Part shown: positions 28,883-37,562 of the stretch, piece by piece
How the letters are laid out: every line of letters begins with the position of its first letter
Numbering within the stretch: position 1 is the first letter of the stretch
NCBI GenBank assembly: GCA_016788295.1
Contig: JAEUSY010000023.1
Span: 53,150-117,149 of the forward strand
Length of the DNA stretch: 64,000 nucleotides
Source: Flavobacteriales bacterium
GTDB lineage: Bacteria > Bacteroidota > Bacteroidia > Flavobacteriales_F > PHOS-HE28
Direction of reading: 5' to 3'
Made by a program: the position numbers and the translations under genes
Notes under the pieces: generated by a model
The model's database searches: none
What the model was told of the DNA's origin: nothing
What the model saw: the letters and a program-made list of their open reading frames with translations, nothing else

Positions 28883-30313
28883 ATGAAGAAGGACCACGAG
28901 AAGATCTGGGAACGGTGCCTGGAGGTGATCAAGGACAACGTTAGCCAGCAGAGCTTCAAGACCTGGTTCGAACCGATCAAGGCATTGAAACTGCAGGACC
29001 ATGTGCTTACCATCCAGGTGCCTTCACAGTTCTTCTATGAATGGCTGGAAGAACATTACATCGGTCTGCTGAAGAAGATCATCCGCAAGGAACTGGGAGC
29101 CGACGGACGTCTGGAATACTCCATCATCATGGAGAATGGTTTCCAGAACGCGAACCCCTACACGGTGAAGGTGCCCACGAGCAATGCCCGTGAGACCAAG
29201 AACCCTGCGGTGTCACTGCCTATCGATGTGGCGAACAGCCCCATCAAGAACCCGTTCATCATTCCCGGCCTGCGCAAGATCAAGGTCGAGAGCCACTTGA
29301 ACCCCAACTATTCCTTCGACAATTTCATCGAAGGGGACTGCAACCGATTGGCCCGCAGTGCCGGTTATGCCGTGGCCCAGAAGCCCGGTGGCACTGCCTT
29401 CAATCCGCTGTTGATCTATGGAGGTGTGGGCCTCGGCAAAACGCACTTGGCGCACGCCATCGGGATCGAGATCAAGAAGAACCATCCGGACAAGACCATT
29501 CTCTACGTTCCCGCAGAGAAGTTCACCCAACAGTTCATCGAAGCGGTGAAGAACAACACCGTGGGTGATTTCACGCAGTTCTACCAGATGATGGACGTGC
29601 TCATCATCGATGATGTGCAGTTCCTCGCTGGCAAGGAGAAGACGCAGGACGTGTTCTTCCACGTGTTCAATCACCTGCACCAGAACGGCAAGCAGTTGGT
29701 GATCAGCAGTGACAAGGCACCGGTGGAAATGGCCGGTATGGAACAGCGCCTGCTGTCCCGCTTCAAGTGGGGCCTCAGCGCCGACCTGCAAACGCCGGGT
29801 CTCGAAACGCGCATCGCCATCCTGGAGAAGAAGATGTATGCCGAGGGCATCGACCTGCCCAAGGAGGTGGTGGAATACCTGGCCTACAGCATCACCACCA
29901 ACATACGCGAACTGGAAGGCGCCATGATCAGCCTCATCGCCCAGAGCTCGCTGAACAAGAAGGCCGTTACGCTCGATCTCGCCAAGCAGATGATCGACAA
30001 GTTCGTGAAGAACACGGCGCGCGAAGTGAGCATCGACTACATCCAAAAAGTGGTGTGCGATTACTTCAACCTGCCGATCGAACTGCTGAAGAGCAAGACG
30101 CGCAAGCGAGAAGTGGTACAGGCCCGCCAGATCGCGATGTACTTCGCCAAGAAGATGACGAAGAGCTCGCTGGCCAGCATCGGTGCGCACTGCGGTGGCA
30201 AGGACCACGCGACCGTGCTGCACGCCTGCCGCACGGTGAACAACCTGCACGAAACGGACAAGCAGTTCCGCAGCTACCTCGAGGACCTCGAGAAGAAGTT
30301 GAGCGTACATTGA
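28883..30313 (+). CDS. dnaA: Chromosomal replication initiator DnaA
   Basis: A 476-residue AAA+ initiator. Domain I is at 1-90 (WERCLEVIKDNVSQQSFKTWFEPI), a short linker follows, then the ATPase with Walker A GGVGLGKT at 180-187 and Walker B VLIIDDVQFL near 235, and the C-terminal box-binding helix-turn-helix with signature GGKDHATVLHACRTV (about 437-451). It binds DnaA boxes and opens the origin. A clear intrinsic terminator follows 20 bases after the stop. dnaN is 12 kb upstream rather than adjacent. Confidence 0.98.
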   Translation: MKKDHEKIWERCLEVIKDNVSQQSFKTWFEPIKALKLQDHVLTIQVPSQFFYEWLEEHYIGLLKKIIRKELGADGRLEYSIIMENGFQNANPYTVKVPTSNARETKNPAVSLPIDVANSPIKNPFIIPGLRKIKVESHLNPNYSFDNFIEGDCNRLARSAGYAVAQKPGGTAFNPLLIYGGVGLGKTHLAHAIGIEIKKNHPDKTILYVPAEKFTQQFIEAVKNNTVGDFTQFYQMMDVLIIDDVQFLAGKEKTQDVFFHVFNHLHQNGKQLVISSDKAPVEMAGMEQRLLSRFKWGLSADLQTPGLETRIAILEKKMYAEGIDLPKEVVEYLAYSITTNIRELEGAMISLIAQSSLNKKAVTLDLAKQMIDKFVKNTAREVSIDYIQKVVCDYFNLPIELLKSKTRKREVVQARQIAMYFAKKMTKSSLASIGAHCGGKDHATVLHACRTVNNLHETDKQFRSYLEDLEKKLSVH

Positions 30314-30333
30314 TCCGAACGCAACGAACAGCA

Positions 30334-30365
30334 TGAAAGCCTCCTCCGGGAGGCTTTCACGTTTT
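30334..30365 (+). terminator. Intrinsic terminator of dnaA
   Basis: Arms TGAAAGCCTCC (30334-30344) and GGAGGCTTTCA (30349-30359) pair perfectly over 11 bp around the loop TCCG, followed by CGTTTT. It lies 20 bases after the dnaA stop. Confidence 0.8.
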
Positions 30366-30395
30366 AACGACCTTCGCGCCACAAACACAGTGTAG

Positions 30396-30860
30396 ATGAA
30401 GGTCCTCACCGTATGCCTCGGTAACATCTGCCGGTCACCGATGGCCGAAGGCATCCTGCGCCACTTGGCCCGTGAGCGTGGCATCACCATCACCACCGAT
30501 TCGGCAGGCACCAGCGACTACCACGTGGGTGAGGCGCCCGACCGCCGTGCCCAAGCGGCCATGTTGCGCAAGGGAATGGACATCAGCGACCTGCGTGCAC
30601 GGCAGTTCACAGCGAACGACTACCACACCTTCGATGTGATCCTGGCCATGGATGCGGACAACCTGCGGAAAATGCGCGCACTGGCGCCGAATGCCGAACT
30701 GGCTGCCAAAGCACGGCTGATCATGGACCACGCACCGACGCACCCCTTACGCTCAGTGCCGGACCCTTACTTCGGTGGCGATGCTGGCTTCGACGATGTA
30801 CATGCCATGCTCACCGAGGCCATTGATGCCCTCTTGACCGATGTTACACAACAGCGCTGA
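30396..30860 (+). CDS. Low-molecular-weight protein tyrosine phosphatase
   Basis: A 154-residue LMW-PTP. The active-site loop VCLGNICRSP has nucleophile C7 and R13; the general acid is D123 in DPYFGG. It dephosphorylates tyrosine (in bacteria often of capsule or envelope kinases), though no kinase gene is nearby. Its 3' end overlaps the next start by 20 bases, so the two are translated together. Confidence 0.95.
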   Translation: MKVLTVCLGNICRSPMAEGILRHLARERGITITTDSAGTSDYHVGEAPDRRAQAAMLRKGMDISDLRARQFTANDYHTFDVILAMDADNLRKMRALAPNAELAAKARLIMDHAPTHPLRSVPDPYFGGDAGFDDVHAMLTEAIDALLTDVTQQR

Positions 30861-31560
30861 AGGCACCCTTTACCTGATGCCCGTTTGGCTGGGTGATCAC
30901 GGTGGAATTGAGCAACTGCCACCGGAGAACATCACCATGGCCAGTGGCATTCACCTGTGGTTCGCGGAGAACGAGAAGACCGCACGCCACATGCTTCGGC
31001 GCATGATGCCCGACATCGACCTGCCCGGCCAGGAGATCCTGCGCTTGGACAAGGACACCACGCCACAGGAAGTGGAGCGGCTTCTGGACCGCATGCGCGG
31101 GCGCAACGCAGGAGTGATCAGCGAAGCAGGCATGCCCGGCATTGCCGATCCGGGCGCACTGGTCGTAAGGGCCGCACACCGCAGGCGCATCAAGGTACAG
31201 GCGCTTACCGGTCCGAACTCCATGATGCTCGCACTGGCCGCGTCGGGGTTGAACGGACAACGCTTCAACTTCCACGGGTACCTGCCCGTGAAACCACCTG
31301 AGCGCAAACAGGCCATCAAGCGGATCGAACAGGATGCCTTGCGCACCGGTGCGGCACAGCTCTTCATTGAGACACCCTACCGCAATGACGCACTATTCGC
31401 CGACCTCATACAGACGTGCGCACCGGGAACTGAGCTTACCCTCGCCATTGATATCACGCAACCGCACGGCAGCACGGTGACGCTGCCTATCAGCGAATGG
31501 GCGAAAGAGAAGCCCGTGTTGGGAAAACGCCCGGCCGTGTTCATTCTGGGGCGGTCCTAG
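30841..31560 (+). CDS. RsmI-like SAM-dependent methyltransferase (tetrapyrrole methylase family)
   Basis: A 239-residue protein with the tetrapyrrole methylase fold. It has ISEAGMPGIADPGALVVRAAHRRRIKVQALTGPNSMMLALAASGLNGQRFNFHGYLP, split here: the PGIADPG and GPNS motifs (about residues 97-125) are those of RsmI, the 16S rRNA 2'-O-methyltransferase. The N-terminus LYLMPVWLGD lacks the GTPIGNLxD motif of true RsmI, so this looks like the shorter Bacteroidota paralogue. Substrate therefore uncertain. Confidence 0.85.
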   Translation: MLHNSAEGTLYLMPVWLGDHGGIEQLPPENITMASGIHLWFAENEKTARHMLRRMMPDIDLPGQEILRLDKDTTPQEVERLLDRMRGRNAGVISEAGMPGIADPGALVVRAAHRRRIKVQALTGPNSMMLALAASGLNGQRFNFHGYLPVKPPERKQAIKRIEQDALRTGAAQLFIETPYRNDALFADLIQTCAPGTELTLAIDITQPHGSTVTLPISEWAKEKPVLGKRPAVFILGRS

Positions 31561-31574
31561 GGAACAACGAGGTG

Positions 31575-32453
31575 CTACTTGCCTGCGTGCGGTTTCCGCT
31601 GCACGCGTTCCAACTTCACGGTGTAGCGCATCGCCGACCATGGATCCAAAATGCCCGGAACACCACGTGCACCGAAGGCATAGGCCGATGGGAAAATGAA
31701 CTCGCCCGACTGCCCTTCGCGCATCAAACGCACGGCCACTTCCAATCCCTTCACCACCTGATCGGGATCGCCGTAGGTCCAACTGAACGTGCTGCCGTTC
31801 TTGTCCGTTGAATCGATGACCCGTCCGTCCTCGAGGACCAGCCCCTTGTAGGAAACGGTCACCTGATCGCCAGGTCGCACAGCGTTCGTATCCACTGCGG
31901 ACCCGGTGATCAGGTAATGCAGATCGCTCGTGCCCCACCGCGTCCATGGCCGATCATCCCGTTGCACCCATGCTGTTATCAACCGGCGCTCAAAGCCTCC
32001 GGGATCCGCTTGCCGGTACCGGGCCTCACGCTCGCGCATTTGTTCGGGCGTGATGATCTCCAGCACGGAAAGTTCAAGCCTCACCATGCCCGTATCCTGT
32101 TCATTGCTGAGCGGGGCCGCCCCGAGCACGGACCATGGCACACGACCAGCGGCAATGATCACGCTCATACTGTCGCCCACATGCAGGCGGTCCATCACCA
32201 CTTGAAAGCCGGTCCTACGTAGTTGGTATGCCGCATACATGCGCTGTGTGCTGAACTGCGAACCGGGCTCCTGCCCAAGTCGTGCCACGCGTACGCGCAA
32301 ATGCACACTGTCACTGTCAGCGGCCACACGTTCACCATCTCCCAGCTTGTGCAGGTGGACATGCACATCGCCATCGACCTCTGTGAACCCTGCATATGGT
32401 GAGCCACATGCGACCAGGAACACGGCGAGTATTGCAGGGACCAGTAACCTCAT
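31575..32453 (-). CDS. FKBP-type peptidyl-prolyl isomerase lipoprotein
   Basis: A 292-residue lipoprotein (lipobox VFLVAC, cysteine 16). The C-terminal FKBP domain (about 195-285) is canonical: GDQVTVSYKGLVLEDGRVIDS, a GLEVAVRLMREGQSGEFIFPSAYAFGARG stretch (split family motif), and the closing VKLERVQ. The first half (about 30-135) looks like a second, decayed FKBP domain (HVGDSMSVIIAAG). It would fold periplasmic proteins. Overlaps the gldI-like stop by 4 bases. Confidence 0.9.
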   Translation of the reverse strand: MRLLVPAILAVFLVACGSPYAGFTEVDGDVHVHLHKLGDGERVAADSDSVHLRVRVARLGQEPGSQFSTQRMYAAYQLRRTGFQVVMDRLHVGDSMSVIIAAGRVPWSVLGAAPLSNEQDTGMVRLELSVLEIITPEQMREREARYRQADPGGFERRLITAWVQRDDRPWTRWGTSDLHYLITGSAVDTNAVRPGDQVTVSYKGLVLEDGRVIDSTDKNGSTFSWTYGDPDQVVKGLEVAVRLMREGQSGEFIFPSAYAFGARGVPGILDPWSAMRYTVKLERVQRKPHAGK

Positions 32454-32980
32454 TGCCCGCCGCCGCTAACCTTCACCAGACCAATGTGGTAGACCACGGT
32501 GCTCCGCATCGGTATCCGGTCCATATCGCCCACCAGGCCATGTGCCCGATAAGATGGAATGATGAACATGGCACTATCACCGGGCGAGAGCAATTGGATG
32601 GCCTCATGAAGGCCGCTCTCAACATCATCCATTTCAATGAGGAAGGACTCCGGACCATCGGATGCACTGGTATAGGCCGTGTCCCCGTTCAGCAGTTCCA
32701 CCCGGTAATTCACTGCAGCCCATTGTTCAGGCCTGGCTGTCGGCCCTTCCACATCGCGGATGATCTGCACGTGCACACCTGTATTGGTGCGGAAGGTGTT
32801 GGCGCCGATCCGCTTGACATAGTAAACGATATCGCGGTCCTCCAAACGAACAGCGTCCCGGTTGCCGCGCATCAAGGTGTCGTCGCCACGCGCCGTGTCC
32901 TTCACGCGCACAGGCACGTAGCCGTCGCTACCATCGCAGGCGAACAGGAACAGTGCGAAAAAGAACAGGATCGCCTTCAT
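32450..32980 (-). CDS. gldI: GldI-like FKBP lipoprotein
   Basis: A 176-residue lipoprotein (lipobox FLFAC, cysteine 15) with one FKBP-like domain: YRVELLNGDTAYTS, a GLHEAIQLLSPGDSAMFIIPSYRAHG stretch and STVVYHIGLVKV. Size, lipid anchor and the order nrnA-gldI-FKBP match the GldI locus of flavobacteria, where GldI is needed for gliding and type IX secretion. Start and stop overlap both neighbours by 4 bases. The symbol rests on context as much as on sequence. Confidence 0.75.
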   Translation of the reverse strand: MKAILFFFALFLFACDGSDGYVPVRVKDTARGDDTLMRGNRDAVRLEDRDIVYYVKRIGANTFRTNTGVHVQIIRDVEGPTARPEQWAAVNYRVELLNGDTAYTSASDGPESFLIEMDDVESGLHEAIQLLSPGDSAMFIIPSYRAHGLVGDMDRIPMRSTVVYHIGLVKVSGGGQ

Positions 32981-34002
32981 GCCGGGTACTGCGCCAAGAA
33001 TGCAGGCAACTGTTCCATGAACTTCCGCATGGCGGCCTCCGGTCCTTCGTTCCCTTGTCCGCCGGCGGCATTGCGATGGCCTCCCCCATTGAAATGCTCC
33101 TTGCAGAACAGATCGACCGGCAGATCGCCTTTTGAGCGCAGGCTCACCTTCACCACATCGGGCCGTTCCATGAAGAAAGCCGAGAGCCGTATGCCGCGGA
33201 TGGACAGGCCATAATTGACGAAGCCTTCCGTATCGCCAGGTGCGAAGTTGAACCGACGCAGATCAGCTTGGGAAAGATGGAACATGGCAACACCCAATTC
33301 CGGCAACACCTGCATGCGCTCGGAAAGTGTGAAGCCGAGGAGCCGCAAACGATCTGCGGTATTGTCATCCATGATGGCGCCGTGCACGCGTTCCACCAAC
33401 ACACCGCGCTCCATCAGGTCGGCGGCCACGCGCATGGTGTGGGGCTTTGTGCTGCTGAACCGGAACGAACCGGAATCCGTGACCAGGCCGGTATACAAGC
33501 AGGTGGCGGCCTCAACGGAGATCTTCGAGGCCAACCCCAAAGCGCTCACGATATCGAACACCATCTGGCAAGTGGCGCATGCGGAAGTATCCGAGAAGAC
33601 AACGCGTGCAAAAGGCTCCGGGTCCTGGTGATGATCGATCAAGACCTTATCAGGAACATTGCGCAACACTTCCTCAGCCTGGCCAACTCGGTCCTGCCGA
33701 TTGAAGTCGAGGCACAAGACCAGTTCGGCGTTCTTCAGGGCAGCGGTCCCTGCCTCCTTGCTGCGATCAAAGACCAGCACCTCCTCGGCACCGGGCAACC
33801 AGTTCAGAAAAGGTGCGGGCGTATTGGGCACTACCACCTGCACTCTATGCCCTGCAGCACGCAGCACATGTGCAAGGCCAAGGGACGAACCCATGGCATC
33901 GCCATCGGGGTTGTAATGGGTGATGATGGTGAGACTACGCGGGGCGCTGAGAAGGGCGGCAAGTTCCGCTACGCGGTCTGATGGTGCTGATGGAAATGAC
34001 AT
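32977..34002 (-). CDS. nrnA: NrnA-type DHH phosphoesterase
   Basis: A 341-residue bifunctional oligoribonuclease/PAP phosphatase. The N-terminal DHH domain has THYNPDGDAMGSSLGL (about 28-43), the LDFN motif near 115 and DHHQDPEPF; the C-terminal DHHA1 domain has GGGHRNAAGGQG (about 308-319). It degrades nanoRNAs and 3'-phosphoadenosine phosphate. First gene of the nrnA-gldI-FKBP operon. Its promoter box sits in the loop of a hairpin whose arm contains the start codon. Confidence 0.93.
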   Translation of the reverse strand: MSFPSAPSDRVAELAALLSAPRSLTIITHYNPDGDAMGSSLGLAHVLRAAGHRVQVVVPNTPAPFLNWLPGAEEVLVFDRSKEAGTAALKNAELVLCLDFNRQDRVGQAEEVLRNVPDKVLIDHHQDPEPFARVVFSDTSACATCQMVFDIVSALGLASKISVEAATCLYTGLVTDSGSFRFSSTKPHTMRVAADLMERGVLVERVHGAIMDDNTADRLRLLGFTLSERMQVLPELGVAMFHLSQADLRRFNFAPGDTEGFVNYGLSIRGIRLSAFFMERPDVVKVSLRSKGDLPVDLFCKEHFNGGGHRNAAGGQGNEGPEAAMRKFMEQLPAFLAQYPA

Positions 34003-34030
34003 GGGGCGGCCCCAAAGGTAGCCGCCCCAT
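34001..34030. repeat. 10-bp inverted repeat spanning the nrnA start
   Basis: ATGGGGCGGC (34001-34010) and GCCGCCCCAT (34021-34030) are exact reverse complements around a 10-base loop. The loop carries the nrnA -7 box, and the left arm includes two bases of the nrnA start codon. It could also serve as the terminator of the upstream gene ending at 34054. Confidence 0.75.
34013..34020 (-). promoter_or_regulatory. TAnnTTTG -7 box of the nrnA operon
   Basis: On the minus strand TACCTTTG is an exact match ending 10 bases before the nrnA ATG. A TTTG 23 bases further up is a -33 candidate with slightly long spacing. Confidence 0.55.
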
Positions 34031-34053
34031 GAGCGCTGTCGGTCAAAGCAGGA

Positions 34054-34590
34054 TCAGAAGCCCAGGCCTGGCGTAGGCATGTGCTCGATGAGGATACCCA
34101 CGCACGCGATATCCACCTCGGGCTTGCGTCCTTTCCTGCCCTCGGCTCCCACAGCGTTCACCTCAATGGCGATGCGCTTCGTAGCCGTGCAGGAGAATTC
34201 CACCTCCTGGACCATATCGTGTTCCGTGTTGTCCCACAGCACCTTCTCCACCTCTTCGTAGACACGTTTGGTGGAATCGGCAGTGGCAGGCCCCACGGGG
34301 ACCCGCACCTTCTCGACCAAGCGGATGGCCAGGGTCTCACCGAGGATCTTCCGATCGTGGCAAACAACGATCCGATAGTCCTGCCCGCGATAAACGATCA
34401 CGTTCAGTTCCGTCTCCTTGCCCACCTGGACCATGGCGCTCTTGCTCTGGCCGTTCAACGAAAAGCGCTTATCACCGGACCGTTCACAATTGAACTTATG
34501 GTACTCGGAACACGAGTATTGGGCTTTGCTGGCCAGTGGGGCGGCCAGCACGGCCAACACCAAGGAAAGCTTGAGGATGTGCATCTTCAT
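34054..34590 (-). CDS. Secreted protein of unknown function
   Basis: A 178-residue exported protein. ATG 34590 gives signal peptide MKMHILKLSLVLAVLAAPLASKAQ; an ATG at 34602 overlapping the upstream stop (ATGCCTGA) is an alternative that would couple translation. The mature part has a beta-rich middle (SAMVQVGKETELNVIVYRGQDYRIVVCHD, split family unknown) and a cluster of cysteines (YSCSEYHKFNCE). Probably periplasmic. Follows the lipoprotein gene below by a few bases, so the two are one operon. Confidence 0.7.
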   Translation of the reverse strand: MKMHILKLSLVLAVLAAPLASKAQYSCSEYHKFNCERSGDKRFSLNGQSKSAMVQVGKETELNVIVYRGQDYRIVVCHDRKILGETLAIRLVEKVRVPVGPATADSTKRVYEEVEKVLWDNTEHDMVQEVEFSCTATKRIAIEVNAVGAEGRKGRKPEVDIACVGILIEHMPTPGLGF

Positions 34591-34594
34591 GGGT

Positions 34595-35488
34595 TCAGGC
34601 ATTGGTCGTATTCTCAGGTGCGGTCCATTGGTCGCGCAGGCGCTTCACGGCTTGTGCCAGTTCAACGAATTTCTCATTGGTCAGTTCCACGGTGATGTCG
34701 TCGCCGAGCACCATGCGCCCGGAGTTGGAGCGGCCTTGGTGAGGCACCCGTTTCACGTTCACGGCATCGTAGATCTCGCGTAGTGCGAGCAGTTCAGCAC
34801 GCACAGCGGCCACCTCAGCATCGCCGGCCAGTGGTTCCATCATGCTAATGAGATGCTCCAAGGTCACTTTCTGTTCGGCCACCCGCGCCAACAGGGCATC
34901 GCTTTTCCCCAACATCTGTATCTGGTGAATGACCAGGTGCATGCTCTCGATCCAACCACCGGCCAATACCTGCACCAACACCGGCCCCATCTGCTCCTCC
35001 TGGAGCTTCTCGTAGGCACGCATGTAGGCGGCGTTGCTGATCACCTCCAAGGAATCACCCCGGGTCAGGTTCGATTCCAAGCGAACGAAATCCGCATCGG
35101 TGAACGCGGATGAAACACCGATCCCTTCGGCCAACTTCTTGGTGGTGAGGTAATAGCGGGCCACTTCAACATTCAGTTTGAAGCTACTGGCATACACCAG
35201 ATCGGTGGCGTACACCCCGAAGTTGATGGCACGCCTACTTCGGCTCACGTACTTGTCGGCGTTGGAGGCAGGGCTTAGAAGCTGCTTGTGCCCATCACCA
35301 GCCAGCTCGCGCACCAGGCCGAACAGTTCGTTGGGCGTGGGCATCTGGTAGAGGTTGGTGGCAGAGGCACCCGCATCCTCGCCACCTATCACGAGCGTGT
35401 TGGCAGGTTCGGTGCCGGCATCGCCACCACCACAGGCAGCGAGCGTAAGGGCAAGCAACACAGGCGCGTTGCGTAAGGTCCGGTTCAT
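34595..35488 (-). CDS. Lipoprotein of unknown function
   Basis: A 297-residue predicted lipoprotein: [22 protein letters not shown] puts the acylated cysteine at residue 19. I use ATG 35488, since the upstream in-frame stretch is not protein-like. The mature part is almost entirely helical with few aromatic residues ([41 protein letters not shown] across two helices). No known domain recognised. Divergent from ndk; first gene of a two-gene unit. Confidence 0.72.
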   Translation of the reverse strand: MNRTLRNAPVLLALTLAACGGGDAGTEPANTLVIGGEDAGASATNLYQMPTPNELFGLVRELAGDGHKQLLSPASNADKYVSRSRRAINFGVYATDLVYASSFKLNVEVARYYLTTKKLAEGIGVSSAFTDADFVRLESNLTRGDSLEVISNAAYMRAYEKLQEEQMGPVLVQVLAGGWIESMHLVIHQIQMLGKSDALLARVAEQKVTLEHLISMMEPLAGDAEVAAVRAELLALREIYDAVNVKRVPHQGRSNSGRMVLGDDITVELTNEKFVELAQAVKRLRDQWTAPENTTNA

Positions 35489-35584
35489 GTTCAAGGATTG
35501 AAGGTTGACCGCAAGCAAGGTCGGTTTCGCCGCGGCAGTACGAAGGAATATCGTGTCACTCGCTCCCGCTTGCCCGCGACCCAT

Positions 35585-35592
35585 TACTTTTG
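35585..35592 (+). promoter_or_regulatory. TAnnTTTG -7 box of ndk
   Basis: TACTTTTG is an exact consensus match 22 bases before the ndk ATG; no good -33 element at the expected spacing. Confidence 0.5.
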
Positions 35593-35614
35593 CGCCGCTT
35601 TTTCAACAACCACA

Positions 35615-36034
35615 ATGGCAACCAACAGGACCTTCACGATGATCAAGCCCGAGGCAGTGGCCGCTGGGCACGCCGGTAAGATCATCGACATGATCACCAG
35701 CAACGGTTTCCGCGTTATTGCGCTGAAATACACCCGTCTTTCGGCCCAGGAGGCCGGCACTTTCTATGAGGTGCACAAGGAGCGCCCCTTCTACGGCGAG
35801 CTGGTGGACTATATGGCCAGCGGTCCCATTTTCGCCGCTATCCTGGAGAAGGACAACGCTGTGGAGGACTTCCGGAAGCTGATCGGCGCCACGGACCCTG
35901 CACAGGCCGAAGAAGGCACCATCCGCAAGCGCTTCGCCGAGAGCAAGGCCAAGAATGCCTGCCACGGCAGCGATAGCAACGAGAACGCGGAGATCGAAGG
36001 CAACTTCTTCTTCAGCGGCCGCGAGCGTTTCTGA
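35615..36034 (+). CDS. ndk: Nucleoside diphosphate kinase
   Basis: A 139-residue NDK that exchanges phosphate between nucleoside di- and triphosphates. The phospho-accepting histidine is H117 in NACHGSDS, and the N-terminus [11 protein letters not shown] is the family start. Full length. The ATG at 35615 opens [12 protein letters not shown]. In related genomes ndk sits close to nrnA and gldI, as here. Confidence 0.97.
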   Translation: MATNRTFTMIKPEAVAAGHAGKIIDMITSNGFRVIALKYTRLSAQEAGTFYEVHKERPFYGELVDYMASGPIFAAILEKDNAVEDFRKLIGATDPAQAEEGTIRKRFAESKAKNACHGSDSNENAEIEGNFFFSGRERF

Positions 36035-36081
36035 GCTGAGGCTAGGATCCTCGGCACGACCTGTTCGCCGGAACGGTCCGA

Positions 36082-36372
36082 TCAGTCCAGCACGATCTCC
36101 ATTACCACGGGCCTTCCCGCCCGGTGGTTAAGCACCTCCTTCAGGGCTTCACGCATGTACGTGAGCTCCTGACGGAGCGGCGCGGAATCCACTTTCACGA
36201 TCAGTCGTCCCTTGTTCAGGCGGACGGCCACGGTATGGCGCGCCACCATGGGACCCACAACCTTGTCCCATTGGGTGGTGATGTCCAGCTCGTCCATCTT
36301 CTCGCGCATGCCAAAGGCATCCACCAGGTGGTCGAGGGCCTGCTTAAGCGTTTGCTGGTTGGACTTCTTCAA
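36082..36372 (-). CDS. DciA/DUF721 family protein
   Basis: A 96-residue protein of the DUF721 family, whose best known member DciA helps load the replicative helicase. Conserved parts are QALDHLVDAFG, ITTQWDKVVGPMVARHT and the KH-like core GRLIVKVDSAPLRQELTYMREALKEVLN. The best start is TTG at 36372, giving (M)KKSNQQTLKQAL, the usual opening in Bacteroidota; it overlaps the end of recF by 29 bases. An internal ATG at about 36318 is a shorter alternative. Confidence 0.82.
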   Translation of the reverse strand: MKKSNQQTLKQALDHLVDAFGMREKMDELDITTQWDKVVGPMVARHTVAVRLNKGRLIVKVDSAPLRQELTYMREALKEVLNHRAGRPVVMEIVLD

Positions 36373-37477
36373 CGGTAATGGGGCTTCCGTAACGGAGGTG
36401 GAAGAAACGCACATCCAGCTGCAGGCCGTCAAGCGCGGTGTGCAGGCGGGCAGCGTCGGTGTCGGTGATCAGCACTTGGCCGAACCGCTGTCCGCTGAGC
36501 AATTGCAACAGGTGGCGCATGCGCTGGGGGTCGATCTTATCGAAAATGTCGTCCAACAACAAGATCGGCCGCACCCCGCTCCGCGCCCGGGTCAGATCGA
36601 ACTGGGCCAGTTTCAGGGCAATGAGGTAGGTCTTCTGCTGGCCTTGGGAACCATACCTCTTCAGCGGCTGGCCATTGATGGTGAAGACAAGGTCATCCTT
36701 GTGGACACCCACAGTGGTATGAGTGGCGGACCGATCCCTTTCCCACGCACCGGTGAGCAGGTCCGCCAAAGGCACCTCGTTCAGTGATGAGCGATAGTCC
36801 AAGGCCACCTCTTCACGCGCGCCACTGATGCCTGCATAATGTTCCACCAGCATGGGCACCAGTTCCTGCAGGAAGGCTTTACGCGCCACATGCACAGCGG
36901 TTCCATACTGTACTAACTGCATATCCCACGGCTCCAGCACTTGGAGCGAACCTCCACCCTGTTCAGCAAAGCGCTTCAGCAGGATGTTCCGCTGTGCCAG
37001 TGCCCTGTTGTAGCGGATCAGGTCATCGAGGTAGCCTTTGTCGAACTGCGCGATCAACCCGTCCAGAAAACGTCGGCGCACCTCCGATCCGTCCAGGATC
37101 AGCTGCCCGTCGTAAGGCGTTATCATGACAACGGGATATCGACCCACATGGTCCGACAGGCGATCGTACTCCTTGCGATTGCGACTTAGCACCTTGCGTT
37201 GCCCCTTCCGGACCGTGCAGAGCAGGCCATCCTCGCCCTGTTCGGTGTGCATGGCACCCTGCACCATGAAATACTCCTCGCCATCGAGGATGTTGTGCAT
37301 GTCCACCGCCTCGAAATAGCTCTTGGCCAGAGCGAGGTAGTGAACGGCATCGAGCAGATTGGTCTTGCCCACGCCATTGGGTCCCACGAAGCAGTTCACC
37401 TCGGGTCCCAGCACCACTTCGGCCTCCCGGTGATTGCGGAAGTGCAGAAGGTGCAATTTGGTGAGGTGGAACGACAT
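36344..37477 (-). CDS. recF: DNA replication and repair protein RecF
   Basis: A 377-residue SMC-like ATPase. Walker A is GPNGVGKT at 32-39; the signature and Walker B region includes GSQGQQKTYLIALKLAQF and LLLDDIFDKID. It acts with RecO/RecR in gap repair. ATG 37477 (MSFHLTKLHLLHFRNH) matches the family opening. Immediately followed by the DciA-like gene, an order common in Bacteroidota. A TAACTTCG box lies about 12 bases before the start. Confidence 0.96.
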   Translation of the reverse strand: MSFHLTKLHLLHFRNHREAEVVLGPEVNCFVGPNGVGKTNLLDAVHYLALAKSYFEAVDMHNILDGEEYFMVQGAMHTEQGEDGLLCTVRKGQRKVLSRNRKEYDRLSDHVGRYPVVMITPYDGQLILDGSEVRRRFLDGLIAQFDKGYLDDLIRYNRALAQRNILLKRFAEQGGGSLQVLEPWDMQLVQYGTAVHVARKAFLQELVPMLVEHYAGISGAREEVALDYRSSLNEVPLADLLTGAWERDRSATHTTVGVHKDDLVFTINGQPLKRYGSQGQQKTYLIALKLAQFDLTRARSGVRPILLLDDIFDKIDPQRMRHLLQLLSGQRFGQVLITDTDAARLHTALDGLQLDVRFFHLRYGSPITVEEVQPANA

Positions 37478-37536
37478 GGGAACGCGTGCGAAGTTAGGTG
37501 CGTGAAGGCGGGCCTTCGCCAAGTCCCTTAAAACCC

Positions 37537-37544
37537 TATTTTTG
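37537..37544 (+). promoter_or_regulatory. TAnnTTTG -7 box
   Basis: TATTTTTG is an exact consensus match 18 bases before the ATG at 37563. Confidence 0.5.
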
Positions 37545-37562
37545 CGCCTCGCTTGCGCGACC

